64,000 nucleotides of DNA from Palsa-504 sp963756575 (GCA_963756575.1 CAVWOM010000013.1:248001-312000); one strand, 5' to 3'; positions 9,403-18,797 are shown, numbered from the stretch's first letter. Made by a program: numbers and translations. Notes: generated by a model not told the origin, from the sequence alone.

Positions 9403-10155
9403 GTGCGCATGAGCGTTGAGGTGAGCGCGGCGGACGGGATCGCCGAGGTGGTGATCGATTTCCCGCCGGTCAACGCGCTGCCGGTACGGGGCTGGTACGA
9501 CCTGGCGGCGGCGGTCACCCAGGCGGGCGCCGACCCGGCGACCAGGGTGGTGGTCCTGGCCGCGGAGGGACGCGGGTTCTGCGCCGGGGTGGACATCAAG
9601 GAGATGCAGCGGACCTCGGGGCACGACGCGCTGATCGGGGCCAACGGCGGGTGCGCGGCGGCGTTCGGCGCGGTGTACGACTGCGCGGTGCCGGTGATCG
9701 CCGCGGTGCACGGGTTCTGCCTGGGCGGCGGCGTGGGGCTGGCCGGCAACGCGGACATCGTGATGGCGTCGCAGGACGCGACGTTCGGGCTGCCCGAGGT
9801 GGACCGGGGCGCGCTGGGCGCGGCCACCCACCTGGCCCGGCTGGTGCCGCAGCCGCTGATGCGGGCCATGGTGTACACCGGCCGGACCGTCACCGCCCGC
9901 CAGCTGCTCGCCTTCGGCACCGTGCTCGAGGTGGTGCCGCCCGGCGAGCTGCGGGACCGGGCGCACGCCCTGGCCGAGGAGATCGCGGCCAAGGATCCGC
10001 AGGTCATCAGGCTGGCCAAGCAGTCGCTCAACGGCATCGACCCGGTCGACGTCAAGCGCTCGTACCGGTACGAGCAGGGCTTCACCTTCGAGCTGACCCT
10101 GGGCGGCGCCGGGGACAAGGCCCGCCAGGCCTTCGTGGACGGAACGTCACAGTGA
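9403..10155 (+). CDS. echA20: EchA20, crotonase-fold hydrolase of steroid ring D
   Basis: Crotonase-family protein of about 250 residues; start is GTG 9403 or ATG 9409. Motifs VDIKEMQRTSGHDALI, AAVHGFCLGGGVGLAGN and FGLPEVDRGALGAATHLARLVPQ match EchA20 closely, and the segment SYRYEQGFTFELTL is the family's typical C-terminus. Known EchA20 hydrolyses ring D of HIEC-CoA to give COCHEA-CoA, the IpdAB substrate. It is the first gene of a tight echA20-ipdA-ipdB-ipdC operon in which every junction is a 4-bp stop/start overlap, so the four proteins are translationally coupled. Confidence 0.9.
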   Translation: MRMSVEVSAADGIAEVVIDFPPVNALPVRGWYDLAAAVTQAGADPATRVVVLAAEGRGFCAGVDIKEMQRTSGHDALIGANGGCAAAFGAVYDCAVPVIAAVHGFCLGGGVGLAGNADIVMASQDATFGLPEVDRGALGAATHLARLVPQPLMRAMVYTGRTVTARQLLAFGTVLEVVPPGELRDRAHALAEEIAAKDPQVIRLAKQSLNGIDPVDVKRSYRYEQGFTFELTLGGAGDKARQAFVDGTSQ

Positions 10156-10982
10156 CGCCGGACGAGATCGTGGCCGAGCTCAGGGACGGGATGACGATCG
10201 GGATCGGCGGGTGGGGGTCGCGGCGCAAGCCGATGGCGCTGGTGCGGGCGATCCTGCGCTCGCCGCTGAAGAACCTCACGGTGGTGTCCTACGCGGGTCC
10301 CGACGTCGGGCTGCTGGTCGCGTCCGGGCAGGCCAAACGGGTCGTCACCGGGTTCGCGTCGCTGGACTCGATCGCGCTCGAGCCGCACTTCAGGCGGGCC
10401 CGGCAGGACGGGACGGTCGAGCTGACCGAACTCGACGAGGGGATGCTCCACTGGGGGCTGCTGGCGGCCGCGCACCGGCTGCCGTTCCTGCCGATCCGGG
10501 CCGGGCTCGGCTCGGGGGTGCTGGAGGTCAACCCCGAGCTGCGGACGGTCAGGTCTCCTTACGGTGACCCGTTCGGTCTCGGGGAGGAGCTGGTGGCGGT
10601 GCCCGCGCTGCGGCTGGACGCCGCGCTGGTGCACATGAACCGGGCCGACGCCGCGGGCAACGGGCAGTACCTGGGCCCCGACCCGTACTTCGACGACCTG
10701 TTCTGCCTGGCCGCCGCGCGCGCCTACGTCTCCTGCGAGCAGGTGGTGCCCCGGCTGGACGGGCCGCCGCCGACCATGCTGCTCAACCGGGCCATGGTGC
10801 ACGGGGTGGCGCAGACCCCGAACGGCGCGCACTTCACCAGCTGCGTGCCCGACTATCCGAGGGACGAGGCGTTCCAGGCGAGGTACGCCCGGGCCGCCGC
10901 CGACCCCGCGGAATGGGAGAAGTTCAGTTCGAGGTACCTGGAAGACACCGAGGCGGCGTACCAGGAAGCGGTGCGGGCATGA
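10152..10982 (+). CDS. ipdA: IpdA, alpha subunit of COCHEA-CoA hydrolase
   Basis: CoA-transferase family I alpha-like subunit, 276 residues. It starts at GTG 10152 inside the echA20 stop (GTGA overlap). GIGGWGSRRKPMALVRAILR near the N-terminus and the segment LDEGMLHWGLLAAAHRLPFLPIR are hallmarks of IpdA. IpdA and IpdB form a heterotetramer that, unlike true CoA transferases, hydrolyses ring C of COCHEA-CoA to MOODA-CoA. The catalytic role of IpdAB is established in M. tuberculosis and Rhodococcus; assignment here rests on sequence similarity and on the neighbouring ipdB. Confidence 0.9.
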   Translation: MTPDEIVAELRDGMTIGIGGWGSRRKPMALVRAILRSPLKNLTVVSYAGPDVGLLVASGQAKRVVTGFASLDSIALEPHFRRARQDGTVELTELDEGMLHWGLLAAAHRLPFLPIRAGLGSGVLEVNPELRTVRSPYGDPFGLGEELVAVPALRLDAALVHMNRADAAGNGQYLGPDPYFDDLFCLAAARAYVSCEQVVPRLDGPPPTMLLNRAMVHGVAQTPNGAHFTSCVPDYPRDEAFQARYARAAADPAEWEKFSSRYLEDTEAAYQEAVRA

Positions 10983-11683
10983 CCGAGGTAACCAGGGCCG
11001 AGGTCTGCGTGGTGGCCTGCGCCGAGGCGTGGCGCGGGGACGGGGCCATCCTGGCCAGCCCGATGGGGCTGATCCCGGTGCTGGGCGCCCGGCTGGCCCG
11101 GCTCACGTTCGCGCCCGACCTGCTGCTCACCGACGGCGAGGCCTACCTCATCGACGCCGACGGGGAGATCGAGGGCTGGATGCCCTACCGCGAGGTGTTC
11201 ACGATGCTGGCCGCCGGGCGCCGGCACGTGATGATGGGCGCGGCGCAGATCGACCGGCACGGGAACCAGAACATCTCGGCCATCGGCGACTGGAAACGCC
11301 CGAAGGCGCAGCTGCTCGGGGTGCGCGGCGCACCCGGCAACACGGTGAACCACCCGGTCAGCTACTGGGTGCCGAAGCACTCGGCGCGGGTGTTCACGCC
11401 CCGGGTGGACATGGTCAGCGGGGTCGGCTACGACCGCGGCGCGTGCGAGCTGCGGGTGGTGGTGACGAACCTGGCCGTGCTGGACTTCGAGACGGCGGAG
11501 CGGGTGATGCGGCTCCGTTCGGTCCATCCGGGGGTGGAGGTGGCCGAGGTGAGGGCGGCGACCGGCTTCCCGCTCGCCGGGCCGGCCGAGGTACCGGTGA
11601 CCCGCCTGCCCACGGCGCAGGAGCTCGCGCTGATCCGCGACCGGCTCGACCCGGCCGGGCGGCGGGAGCGTGAGGTGCCGTGA
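10979..11683 (+). CDS. ipdB: IpdB, beta subunit of COCHEA-CoA hydrolase
   Basis: CoA-transferase family I beta-like subunit, 234 residues, starting at ATG 10979 inside the ipdA stop codon. LASPMGLIPVLGARLARLTFAPDLLLTDGEA and MMGAAQIDRHGNQNISAIGDW are typical IpdB segments. It pairs with IpdA to open the last steroid ring (established for this family). The ATGA overlap implies 1:1 synthesis with IpdA, as expected for an alpha2-beta2 enzyme. Confidence 0.9.
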   Translation: MTEVTRAEVCVVACAEAWRGDGAILASPMGLIPVLGARLARLTFAPDLLLTDGEAYLIDADGEIEGWMPYREVFTMLAAGRRHVMMGAAQIDRHGNQNISAIGDWKRPKAQLLGVRGAPGNTVNHPVSYWVPKHSARVFTPRVDMVSGVGYDRGACELRVVVTNLAVLDFETAERVMRLRSVHPGVEVAEVRAATGFPLAGPAEVPVTRLPTAQELALIRDRLDPAGRREREVP

Positions 11684-12612
11684 TCACGACCCGGCTGACC
11701 GGGCTGCTGGGGATCCGCTACCCGATCGTGCAGGCGGCCATGGGGTACGTGTCCGGGCCGCGGCTGGCCGCGGCCACGTCCAACGCCGGCGGCCTGGGCC
11801 TGATCGCGTCGGCGACCATGAGCCTGGCCGAGCTGGAAGGTGCCATCGCCGAGACCGCGGGCCGTACCGATGCGCCGTTCGGGGTCAACCTGCGGGCCGA
11901 CGCCCCCGATGCGGCCGAACGAGTGCGGCTCATCGTCTCCGCTCATGTCCCCGTCGCCTCGTTCGCGCAGGCCCCGAAGCCGGAGCTGATCGCGACGCTG
12001 AAGGAAGCCGGGGTGGTCACGATCGCCTCGGCGGGCGCGCGCCGGCACGCCGAGAAGGCGGCCGGGTGGGGCATCGACGCGGTGATCGCCACCGGCGGCG
12101 AGGGCGGCGGCCACGTCGGCGCGGTGCCGACCAGCCTGCTGATCCCCCAGCTCGCGGCCGCGGTGGACATCCCGGTGATCGCGGCGGGCGGGTTCTTCGA
12201 CGGCCGCGGCCTGGTCGCCGCGCTGGCCTGGGGGGCGGCCGGGATCGCGATGGGCACCCGGTTCCTGCTGACCAGCGACAGCCCGGTGGCCGAGGCGGTC
12301 AAGCAGGTCTACCTGGACGCGGGCCTGGACGGCACGGTGGTGACCGGGCGGGTCGACGGCATGCCGCTTCGCGTGCTGCGGACGACGATGATCGACCAGC
12401 TCGAGCTGGAGGGGCAGGGGCCGATGGCGATGGACGTCCCGGTGTTGCTGCGGGCGGCCATGGTGGACGGGCGGACCGATCTGGGGCTGATGTCATCGGG
12501 GCAGGTGGCCGGGCTGATCGGCGACCTGCCGTCCTGCGCGGAGCTGATCGAGGCGATCATGGCCGAGGCGGACGCCACCCTGGGACGGCTGGAAGGGATG
12601 AGGGGGGCGTGA
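11680..12612 (+). CDS. ipdC: IpdC, flavin-dependent HIP-pathway oxidoreductase (2-nitropropane dioxygenase family)
   Basis: TIM-barrel flavoprotein of the nitronate monooxygenase/NPD family, 310 residues, start GTG 11680 overlapping the ipdB stop. The N-terminal LGIRYPIVQAAMGYVSGPRL and the FMN-phosphate-binding segments ATGGEGGGHVG and IAAGGFFDGRGLVAALAWGA are clear. Its position after ipdAB is exactly that of ipdC (Rv3553), which carries out a redox step on the way to the EchA20 substrate. It is about 45 residues shorter than the mycobacterial protein. A second, more distant family member is encoded at 22078-23184. Confidence 0.85.
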   Translation: MITTRLTGLLGIRYPIVQAAMGYVSGPRLAAATSNAGGLGLIASATMSLAELEGAIAETAGRTDAPFGVNLRADAPDAAERVRLIVSAHVPVASFAQAPKPELIATLKEAGVVTIASAGARRHAEKAAGWGIDAVIATGGEGGGHVGAVPTSLLIPQLAAAVDIPVIAAGGFFDGRGLVAALAWGAAGIAMGTRFLLTSDSPVAEAVKQVYLDAGLDGTVVTGRVDGMPLRVLRTTMIDQLELEGQGPMAMDVPVLLRAAMVDGRTDLGLMSSGQVAGLIGDLPSCAELIEAIMAEADATLGRLEGMRGA

Positions 12613-12630
12613 CATTTAGGCCGTTTGGTA

Positions 12631-13773
12631 TCAAATGGTTTCGATGATCGTGACGTTGGCCTGGCCGCCGCCTTCGCACATGGTGAGCAGGCCGCGGCGG
12701 GCGCCGGTGCGCTCGAGCGCGTGGAGCAGGGTGGTCAGCAGGCGGGCGCCGGTGGCGCCGAGGGGGTGGCCGAGCGCGATCGCGCCGCCCGCCACATTCA
12801 CCCGGGCCAGGTCGGCGCCGGTTTCGCGCTGCCAGGCCAGCACGACCGAGGCGAACGCCTCGTTGATCTCGACCAGGTCGATGTCGGCCATGGTCAGGCC
12901 GGTTTTGCGCAGGGCGTGGGCGGTGGCGGGGATCGGGGCGGTCAGCATCAGGACGGGGTCGTCGCCGCGGGCGGACAGGTGGCGGATCCGGGCTCTCGGG
13001 GTCAGGTCGTGGTCGTGCACGCCGCGCTCGGAGGCGATCAGCAGGGCGGCGGCGCCGTCGGAGATCTGGCTGGCCAGGGCGGCGGTGATCATTCCCCCGG
13101 GACGCAGCGGCTTGAGGCTGGCCATCTTCTCCAGGGTGGTGTCGGCGCGGGGGCCCTCGTCGTGGGCTACGCCTTGGTAGGGGGCGATTTCCCGGGCGAA
13201 ACTACCGTTGCTGGCCGCGCTTAGAGCGCGCTGGTGGCTGGCCAGGGCGTAGCGCTCCATCTCCTCGCGGCTGATCCCCCACTTCGCCGCGATCAGGTCG
13301 GCCGCGCGGAACTGGGAGATCTCCTCGGTGCCGTACCGGGCGCGCCAGCCTTGCGAGCCGCCGAACGGGTCGCCGGAAATGTGTACAGCCATGGCCGAGC
13401 CGATCGGGACCATGCTCATGTTCTGCACGCCGCCCGCGACGACGAGATCGGCGGTGCCGCTGAGGACGGCCTGGGCGGCGAAGTGCACCGCCTGCTGGGA
13501 CGAGCCGCACTGGCGGTCCACGGTGACGCCGGGCACCGCCTCGGGCAGGCCCGCGGCCAGCCAGGCGGTGCGGGCGATGTCGCCGGCCTGCGGGCCAACC
13601 GCGTCCACGCAGCCGAAGATCACGTCGTCTACCGCTCCGGGATCGGCCCGGGCGCGGTCCAGCACGGTTGCGATGACGTGCGCGCCGAGGTCGGCCGGGT
13701 GCGCTCCGGCGAGGCTGCCGCCGCGGCGGGTGACCGGCGTGCGGACGGCTTCGACGATGTAGGCCTCGGGCAT
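12631..13773 (-). CDS. fadA6: FadA6, thiolase of C/D-ring catabolism
   Basis: Thiolase of 380 residues with nucleophile Cys in VTVDRQCGSSQQAVHF, the NEAFA motif and the C-terminal GGAIALGHPLGATGARL and CEGGGQANVTII, all matching FadA6 (Rv3556c). FadA6 cleaves the open-chain 3-keto CoA left after ring opening. It converges on the ipdC operon (stop-to-stop gap 18 bp) and is divergent from chsE4 over a perfect KstR-type box. That arrangement places a C/D-ring gene under a KstR-type rather than a KstR2-type site. Confidence 0.88.
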   Translation of the reverse strand: MPEAYIVEAVRTPVTRRGGSLAGAHPADLGAHVIATVLDRARADPGAVDDVIFGCVDAVGPQAGDIARTAWLAAGLPEAVPGVTVDRQCGSSQQAVHFAAQAVLSGTADLVVAGGVQNMSMVPIGSAMAVHISGDPFGGSQGWRARYGTEEISQFRAADLIAAKWGISREEMERYALASHQRALSAASNGSFAREIAPYQGVAHDEGPRADTTLEKMASLKPLRPGGMITAALASQISDGAAALLIASERGVHDHDLTPRARIRHLSARGDDPVLMLTAPIPATAHALRKTGLTMADIDLVEINEAFASVVLAWQRETGADLARVNVAGGAIALGHPLGATGARLLTTLLHALERTGARRGLLTMCEGGGQANVTIIETI

Positions 13774-13802
13774 CCGGACCTTCCCGGGGTAGAATGATCG
13801 AC

Positions 13803-13816
13803 TAGAACACGTTCTA
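13803..13816. promoter_or_regulatory. KstR-type operator between fadA6 and chsE4
   Basis: Perfect 14-bp palindrome TAGAACACGTTCTA, full match to TNNAACNNGTTNNA, in the 57-bp divergent gap; it lies 14 bp before the chsE4 ATG and could control both directions. Confidence 0.8.
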
Positions 13817-13830
13817 CTTTAGGGGAACGC

Positions 13831-15016
13831 ATGCGCATCGCCTACACCCCGGAACAGGAAGAGCTGCGACGCGAGCTGCGCGCGTACTTCGGCGGGCTGA
13901 TGACCGCGGACGTGCGCGCCGCGCTGGCCGACCAGGACGGCGAATACGGGAACGGGGGGGCCTACCGGGAGGTCGTCCGGCAGCTGGGTAAGGACGGCTG
14001 GCTGGCGCTGAGCTGGCCGCGGGAGTACGGCGGGCGCGGCGGGACCATGCTCGACCAGCTGATCTTCACCGACGAGGCGTCGGTGGCCCGGGTCCCGGTA
14101 CCGTTCCTGACCATCAACACGGTCGGGCCGACGATCATGCGGTACGGAACGGACGCGCAGAAGGCTTTCTACCTGCCGCGGATCGCGGCGGGCGAGATTC
14201 ACTTCTCGATCGGTTACTCCGAGCCCGAGGCCGGCACCGACCTGGCGTCGTTGCGGACGACGGCGGTCCGGGACGGCGACGAGTACGTGATCGACGGGCA
14301 GAAGATGTGGACCAGCCTGATCCAGTACGCCGACTACGTCTGGCTCGCCTGCCGGACCGACCCGTCGGCCGTCCGGCACAAGGGGCTGTCGATCATCATC
14401 GTGCCCGTTGCGGCCGAAGGCTTTTCCTGGACGCCGGTGCACACGGTGGCGGGGGTCACGACGTCAGCGACCTACTACTCCTCGGTCCGGGTGCCTGCGT
14501 CGTCCCTGGTGGGCGAGGAGAACGGGGGCTGGCCGCTGATCACCAACCAGCTCAATCACGAACGGGTGGCGCTGACCTCGGCCGCACCGGTGATGACGGC
14601 GCTGGCCGAGGTGCGGGACTGGGCGGCGTCGGCCAAGCTGGCCAGCGGGGAGCGGGTGATCGACGCCGAGTGGGTGCGGCTCAACCTGGCCCGGGTGCAC
14701 GCCAAGGCGGAGTTCCTGCAAGCTGCTCAACTGGCGGATCGCGTCGGCGGGGGTGGTGGGGCCGGCGGATGCGTCGGTGACGAAGGTGTTCGGTACGGAG
14801 TTCGCGGTGGAGGCATACCGGCTGCTGATGGAGGTGCTCGGCGCGGCCGGGCCCGGGAGCACGGTGCGGGCCGGGTCGCCGGGGGCGCTGCTGGCCGGGC
14901 GGATCGAGCGGGCCCACCGGGCCGCGCTGATCCTGACCTTCGGCGGCGGGACGAACGAGATCCAGCGTGACATCATCGCGGCGGCCGGGCTCGGGCTGCC
15001 GCTGAACCGTCGGTAA
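13831..15016 (+). CDS. chsE4: ChsE4 (FadE26) steroid side-chain acyl-CoA dehydrogenase subunit (apparent frameshift)
   Basis: Acyl-CoA dehydrogenase nearly colinear with FadE26/ChsE4 (Rv3504): MRIAYTPEQEELRRELRAYF start, IGYSEPEAGTDLASLRTTAV flavin-binding strand, and NQLNHERVAL. The frame is broken near 14719: FAEFL in one frame continues as KLLNWRIASAGVVG in the +1 frame, running through KVFGTEFAVEAYRLLMEVLG and FGGGTNEIQRDI to TAA 15014-15016. One extra base (C about 14719) explains it; repaired, the protein is about 394 residues, normal for ChsE4. Known ChsE4-ChsE5 is an alpha2-beta2 enzyme dehydrogenating the first side-chain beta-oxidation intermediate. The next gene is the ChsE5 partner, 12 bp on. 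Confidence 0.85.
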
Positions 15017-15028
15017 GGGGTTTTCTCG

Positions 15029-16087
15029 ATGGACTTTTCGCTGAGCGAGGCGCAGGGCGAGCTGGCCGGGCTGACCCGGAGGATCCTGGCCGAGCAGGAC
15101 GCGCCGTGGGGCGACCTGGCCACGGCGGGCGTGCTGGCGGCGGCGCTGCCGGCCTCGCTGGACGGCGCGGGCCTCGGCCTGGCCGAGCAGTGCTCGGTGC
15201 TGATCGAGCTGGGATGGGCGGCCTCGGACGTGCCCTACCTGGCGTCGGTCGTCCTCGGGGCGGGGGCGCTGGCGGAGTTCGGGACGCCGTCGCAGCAGCA
15301 GGACTGGGCCGTCCCGGCCGGACAGGGCTTGGTCGTGCTGACCGCGGCGCTGGCCGAGGAGGACGGTTCCGACGTCACGGTCCCGTCGGCGTCGGCCGTG
15401 CGCCTGGACGGCCAGTGGGTGCTGTCGGGGGTGAAGACCGCGGTGGAGGCGGCGACCGAGGCGGGCCTGTTCCTGGTGCCGGCTTCGTCGCCTTCCGGTG
15501 TGATGGTGTTCCTGGTCACGCCGTCGGATGCCGGGGTGACGGTGGAGCCGCAGTCGTTGACGGGCTTCGGCTCGGCCGGGCGGCTCGTGCTGGCGGGCGT
15601 CGTGCTTGCCGACGACCGGGTCCTCGGCGCGGCGGGACGCGGGGCCGAGGTGGCGGGCTGGCTGGCGGCGCGGGCCACCGTGGGGCACTGCGCGGCGCAG
15701 GCCGGGGTCATCGAGCGGGCGCTGGAGCTGACCGCGGAACATGCCCGGACCCGGGTGCAGTTCGGCCGGCCGATCGGCGCGTTCCAGGCGGTGGCGCAGC
15801 GGCTGGCCGACGCCTACATCGACGCCGAGGCGGTCCGGCTCACCTTGTGGCAGGCCGTCTGGATGCTGGCCGCGGGTGATGCCGGAGCCGGGCTGGCCGT
15901 GGCGACCGCCAAGTTCTGGGCGGCGGACGCGGGCCACCGGGTGGCGCACACCGCGGTCCACGTGCACGGCGGGATGGGAATCGACACGTCCTATCCGGTG
16001 CACCGGTACTTCACGGCGGCCAAGCACCACGAGTTCGCGCTCGGCGGCGCCACCGCCCAGCTGCTCCGCATTGGCGCGGCCTTTTAG
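15029..16087 (+). CDS. chsE5: ChsE5 (FadE27) steroid side-chain acyl-CoA dehydrogenase subunit
   Basis: Acyl-CoA dehydrogenase-fold protein of 352 residues starting MDFSLSEAQGELAGL. The C-terminal half holds LTAEHARTRVQFGRPIGAFQ, AQRLADAYIDAEAVRLTLWQ, HTAVHVHGGMGID and HRYFTAAKHHEFALGGATAQ, matching FadE27/ChsE5 (Rv3505). In this heteromeric family the pair shares flavin and catalytic residues between subunits. It follows chsE4 by 12 bp, under the KstR-type box at 13803, and ends 23 bp before an unrelated MuiA-like gene. Confidence 0.85.
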   Translation: MDFSLSEAQGELAGLTRRILAEQDAPWGDLATAGVLAAALPASLDGAGLGLAEQCSVLIELGWAASDVPYLASVVLGAGALAEFGTPSQQQDWAVPAGQGLVVLTAALAEEDGSDVTVPSASAVRLDGQWVLSGVKTAVEAATEAGLFLVPASSPSGVMVFLVTPSDAGVTVEPQSLTGFGSAGRLVLAGVVLADDRVLGAAGRGAEVAGWLAARATVGHCAAQAGVIERALELTAEHARTRVQFGRPIGAFQAVAQRLADAYIDAEAVRLTLWQAVWMLAAGDAGAGLAVATAKFWAADAGHRVAHTAVHVHGGMGIDTSYPVHRYFTAAKHHEFALGGATAQLLRIGAAF

Positions 16088-16110
16088 CATTCTTGGCTAC
16101 GGTGTCTGGA

Positions 16111-17685
16111 ATGGACGCACCTATCACCGCCGTGACCGTTTTCACCGACGGCGCCCGGATCCAGCGCACCGGCACGGTGAGCGTGGACGCCGGGCGGCAG
16201 ACGGTGGTGATCGGCGACCTGGCCGCCAGCCTGGACCCGGCGTCGGTCCGGGTCACGGCCCGGGGTACTGACCTGGCGCTGCTCAACGTCGAGGTCCGCC
16301 ACGGCTACGCCGCCGACCCGCTGCGGGAACAGGTCACCCGGCTGCGCACCGAGGCCGAGCGGTGCCGCGACGCCGTCCAGGCGCTCGACGACGAGGACAC
16401 CGCCGAGGAAGCCCGGCTCAAGTTCCTCATCCACCTGTCCGGGGCGGCCGCCACGGCCCTGGCCCGGGCGGTGAGCTTCGGCCGGGCCGGGCACGACGAG
16501 CTGACGTCGATGGCCGGGTACCTGTCGGCCGACACGGCGGAGGCGCTCAGCCGCCGCCGCGACGTCGGCGCGCGCCGGCGTACCGCCCGGCGGGCGCTCG
16601 AGGCCGCCGAGCGGCGGCTCGGCGAGGCGGAGAAACGGTCCGGCCAGCCGACCGCGTTCTCCTCCGTGGCCGCGACCCTCGAGGCCGGGACGGCGGCGGA
16701 GGCCGAGGTGGAGGTGTCCTACCACGTGGGCGGCGCTTCCTGGCGGCCGCTGTATGACCTGACGCTGGACGGCGAGAAGCTGGCCGTCAGCTACCTGGCC
16801 GAGGTGACGCAGCGGACCGGGGAGGACTGGCCCGCCGTCGAGCTGGTGCTGTCGACCACCCGGCGCGGACGGCACCAGGTGCTGCCCGAGCTGGATCCCT
16901 GGTACGTCCGGCGGGCCCAGCCTCCGGCCGCGGCCCGGGCCCTGCGGAGCCGGGCGCCCGCGGCGCCGGTGGCCTTCGCCGCGGGCGCGGCGGGCGTGGC
17001 GGGTGTGGCGGGCGCGACGGCGGAAGCCGCCATGCTCAGCGCCGAACCCGTGGACGCCGGGCCGGGCGAGGCCTATGCCGGGGTGGCCTACCGGGTGCAG
17101 CGCCCGCTGGCCGTGCCCGCCGACGGCGGGCCGCAGAAGACCAGCATCGCGCGGTTCGACCTCGACGCCGTGCTCGACCACCTGACGGTCCCGGTGCTGG
17201 CCCCGGAGGCCTACCTGCGGGCCACCGCCACCAACACCTCGTCGCTGCTGCTCCTGCCCGGGCCGGCCCGGATCTTCCACGGCACCCAGTTCACCGGGGA
17301 GACCGCCTTGGAAACCGTGGCCGCCGGCGAGGAAATCGAGCTGCAGCTCGGCGTGGACGACCAGGTCCGGGTGGAGCGCGAGCTGCGCCGCCGCAGCACC
17401 GGCAAGGCGGTGCTCGGCGGCACCCGCACGATCGACATCGGCTACGAGATCACGGTGGAAAACCACCGCCGCGGCCCGGCCCGGGTGACCGTCAAGGACC
17501 GCATCCCGGTCTCCGCCGACGGCGACATCAAGGTCCGGCTGCGGGAGGCCAGCCCGGCGCCCGCCGGGCAGACCGACCTGGGCGAGCTCACCTGGGAGCT
17601 GCGGCTCGACGGCGGCAAGGCGGCGTCCGTCCGCTACCGGTTCACCGTGGAGCACCCGGCGCAGGTGACGGTGACCGGGTTGTAG
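16111..17685 (+). CDS. MuiA-like (DUF4139) protein
   Basis: Protein of 524 residues starting at ATG 16111 (a TTG 18 bp upstream is less likely). The N-terminal strand motif ITAVTVFTDGARIQRTG and central VSYHVGGASWRPLYDLTLDG are diagnostic of the mucoidy-inhibitor MuiA / DUF4139 family. Residues about 75-190 are charged and helical, probably coiled coil. An Ala/Gly-rich linker lies near residues 270-320. The C-terminal beta-rich half (GYEITVENHRRGPARVTVKD) completes the family. No signal peptide is visible. Function in actinobacteria is unknown. It seems unrelated to the sterol genes it follows. Confidence 0.75.
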   Translation: MDAPITAVTVFTDGARIQRTGTVSVDAGRQTVVIGDLAASLDPASVRVTARGTDLALLNVEVRHGYAADPLREQVTRLRTEAERCRDAVQALDDEDTAEEARLKFLIHLSGAAATALARAVSFGRAGHDELTSMAGYLSADTAEALSRRRDVGARRRTARRALEAAERRLGEAEKRSGQPTAFSSVAATLEAGTAAEAEVEVSYHVGGASWRPLYDLTLDGEKLAVSYLAEVTQRTGEDWPAVELVLSTTRRGRHQVLPELDPWYVRRAQPPAAARALRSRAPAAPVAFAAGAAGVAGVAGATAEAAMLSAEPVDAGPGEAYAGVAYRVQRPLAVPADGGPQKTSIARFDLDAVLDHLTVPVLAPEAYLRATATNTSSLLLLPGPARIFHGTQFTGETALETVAAGEEIELQLGVDDQVRVERELRRRSTGKAVLGGTRTIDIGYEITVENHRRGPARVTVKDRIPVSADGDIKVRLREASPAPAGQTDLGELTWELRLDGGKAASVRYRFTVEHPAQVTVTGL

Positions 17686-17832
17686 GAGGCGGCGCGCAGG
17701 AGGCTCCTCAGGCAGGTCCATCTTCGCGAGGCAAGCGTAAATAGCGGCCGAAAATGCCTAGAAAATTGACTGGCAGCCAGTAAAGGCGCGTCCGAGGGTT
17801 GGATTTGGCCCGGGCGGGCTAAGTTCTAGAGG

Positions 17833-18195
17833 GTGCGCGCTTTTCTCCGGGTGACCAAGAAGCTCATCTGCCCGCAATGCGGTGACGTGCTCGCGGACGC
17901 CGACTACCGTCCGATGGCCGGCAGCCTGACGCTCACCTCGCCGGGCGGCGACCAGCTCACCCCGCAGATGAGCGCGGTCCACCTGCGCCGCGCCGAGCAG
18001 CAGCTAGCCACCGCCGACTCCGTGGCGGCGGCCGACGAGGCCCGGACGCGGCTGGAATTCATCAAGCGCCACAGCGGCGAGCTGATGTACGACCTGCCGT
18101 GTCACCGCGGGCATTACACCCTGGCCACGGCCCCGCAGATGACCCGGTCACTGCGCCGGACGCAAGGGGACTGGGTGAGCCTTCACCGGTCCTGA
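17833..18195 (+). CDS. Small zinc-ribbon-like protein of unknown function
   Basis: Protein of 120 residues beginning at GTG 17833. It has a CPQCG pair near residues 13-16 and a later CHRGH motif near the C-terminus, so four potential metal ligands exist (Cys, Cys, Cys/His, His). The middle is helical (HLRRAEQQLATADSVAAADEARTRLEFIKRHSG). I do not recognise a named family. It stands alone: 147 bp from the MuiA-like gene and convergent to the RidA gene, 22 bp away. Confidence 0.55.
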   Translation: MRAFLRVTKKLICPQCGDVLADADYRPMAGSLTLTSPGGDQLTPQMSAVHLRRAEQQLATADSVAAADEARTRLEFIKRHSGELMYDLPCHRGHYTLATAPQMTRSLRRTQGDWVSLHRS

Positions 18196-18217
18196 CCGGG
18201 CTGCTCGCGCCGGGGTG

Positions 18218-18616
18218 TCAGTCGGCGCAGACGGCCCAGGCTTCGACCTCGATCATGAGGCCCGGGAAGGCCAGCGCGCCGACTTGAACAGCGGTGCTGG
18301 CCGGCGGGCGGGCGGTGTCCACGTACTCGTCGCGGACCGGGCGGACCACCGCGATCTGCGAGATGTCGGTGAGGTAGAAGTTCAGCTTGATCACGTCGGT
18401 GAAGGAAGCTCCGGCCGCGGCCAGCGCCCGGTCCAGGTTGGCGAACACCTGCCGGGTCTGCGCCTCCAGGTCACCGGGCCCGACCAGCTCGCCCTTCCCG
18501 TCGTGGGCTATCTGCCCGGCGATGGCCACCCAGCGGCCGCGGCCGGTCACCGCGTGGCTGTAGCCCGGCCCGGGCGCCAGCCCCTCCGGCGCCCGGAAAT
18601 GCTGTAGTGCCGACAC
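18218..18616 (-). CDS. RidA-family protein
   Basis: Protein of 132 residues matching the RidA/YjgF/UK114 family: GYSHAVTGRGRWVAIAGQIA strand, QVFANLDRALAAAGASFTDVIKLNFYLTDI helix-turn, and RPPASTAVQVGAL. RidA proteins deaminate reactive enamines or imines formed by PLP enzymes, often as trimers with an active-site Arg. The Arg of the RPPAS motif is present. It lies downstream of the MerR-PP2C gene on the same strand, separated by 228 bp containing a palindrome that probably ends the upstream transcript. Confidence 0.8.
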   Translation of the reverse strand: MSALQHFRAPEGLAPGPGYSHAVTGRGRWVAIAGQIAHDGKGELVGPGDLEAQTRQVFANLDRALAAAGASFTDVIKLNFYLTDISQIAVVRPVRDEYVDTARPPASTAVQVGALAFPGLMIEVEAWAVCAD

Positions 18617-18797
18617 GTCCTGATCCTCCCGTTCCGGTACGCAAACCCCGTGTTCCAGGTTAGCGATGATACGGGTGGGGCCGCCGGGCGGCGGGATGAG
18701 GCCCGTGGTGTAGTCGCTGCCGGGTACGGGAACCCGGCTCAGGTAACACTGGCACCGCCAGCACCGCGATCTGAGCGCCGCGGGTCGGCCGTGACGT

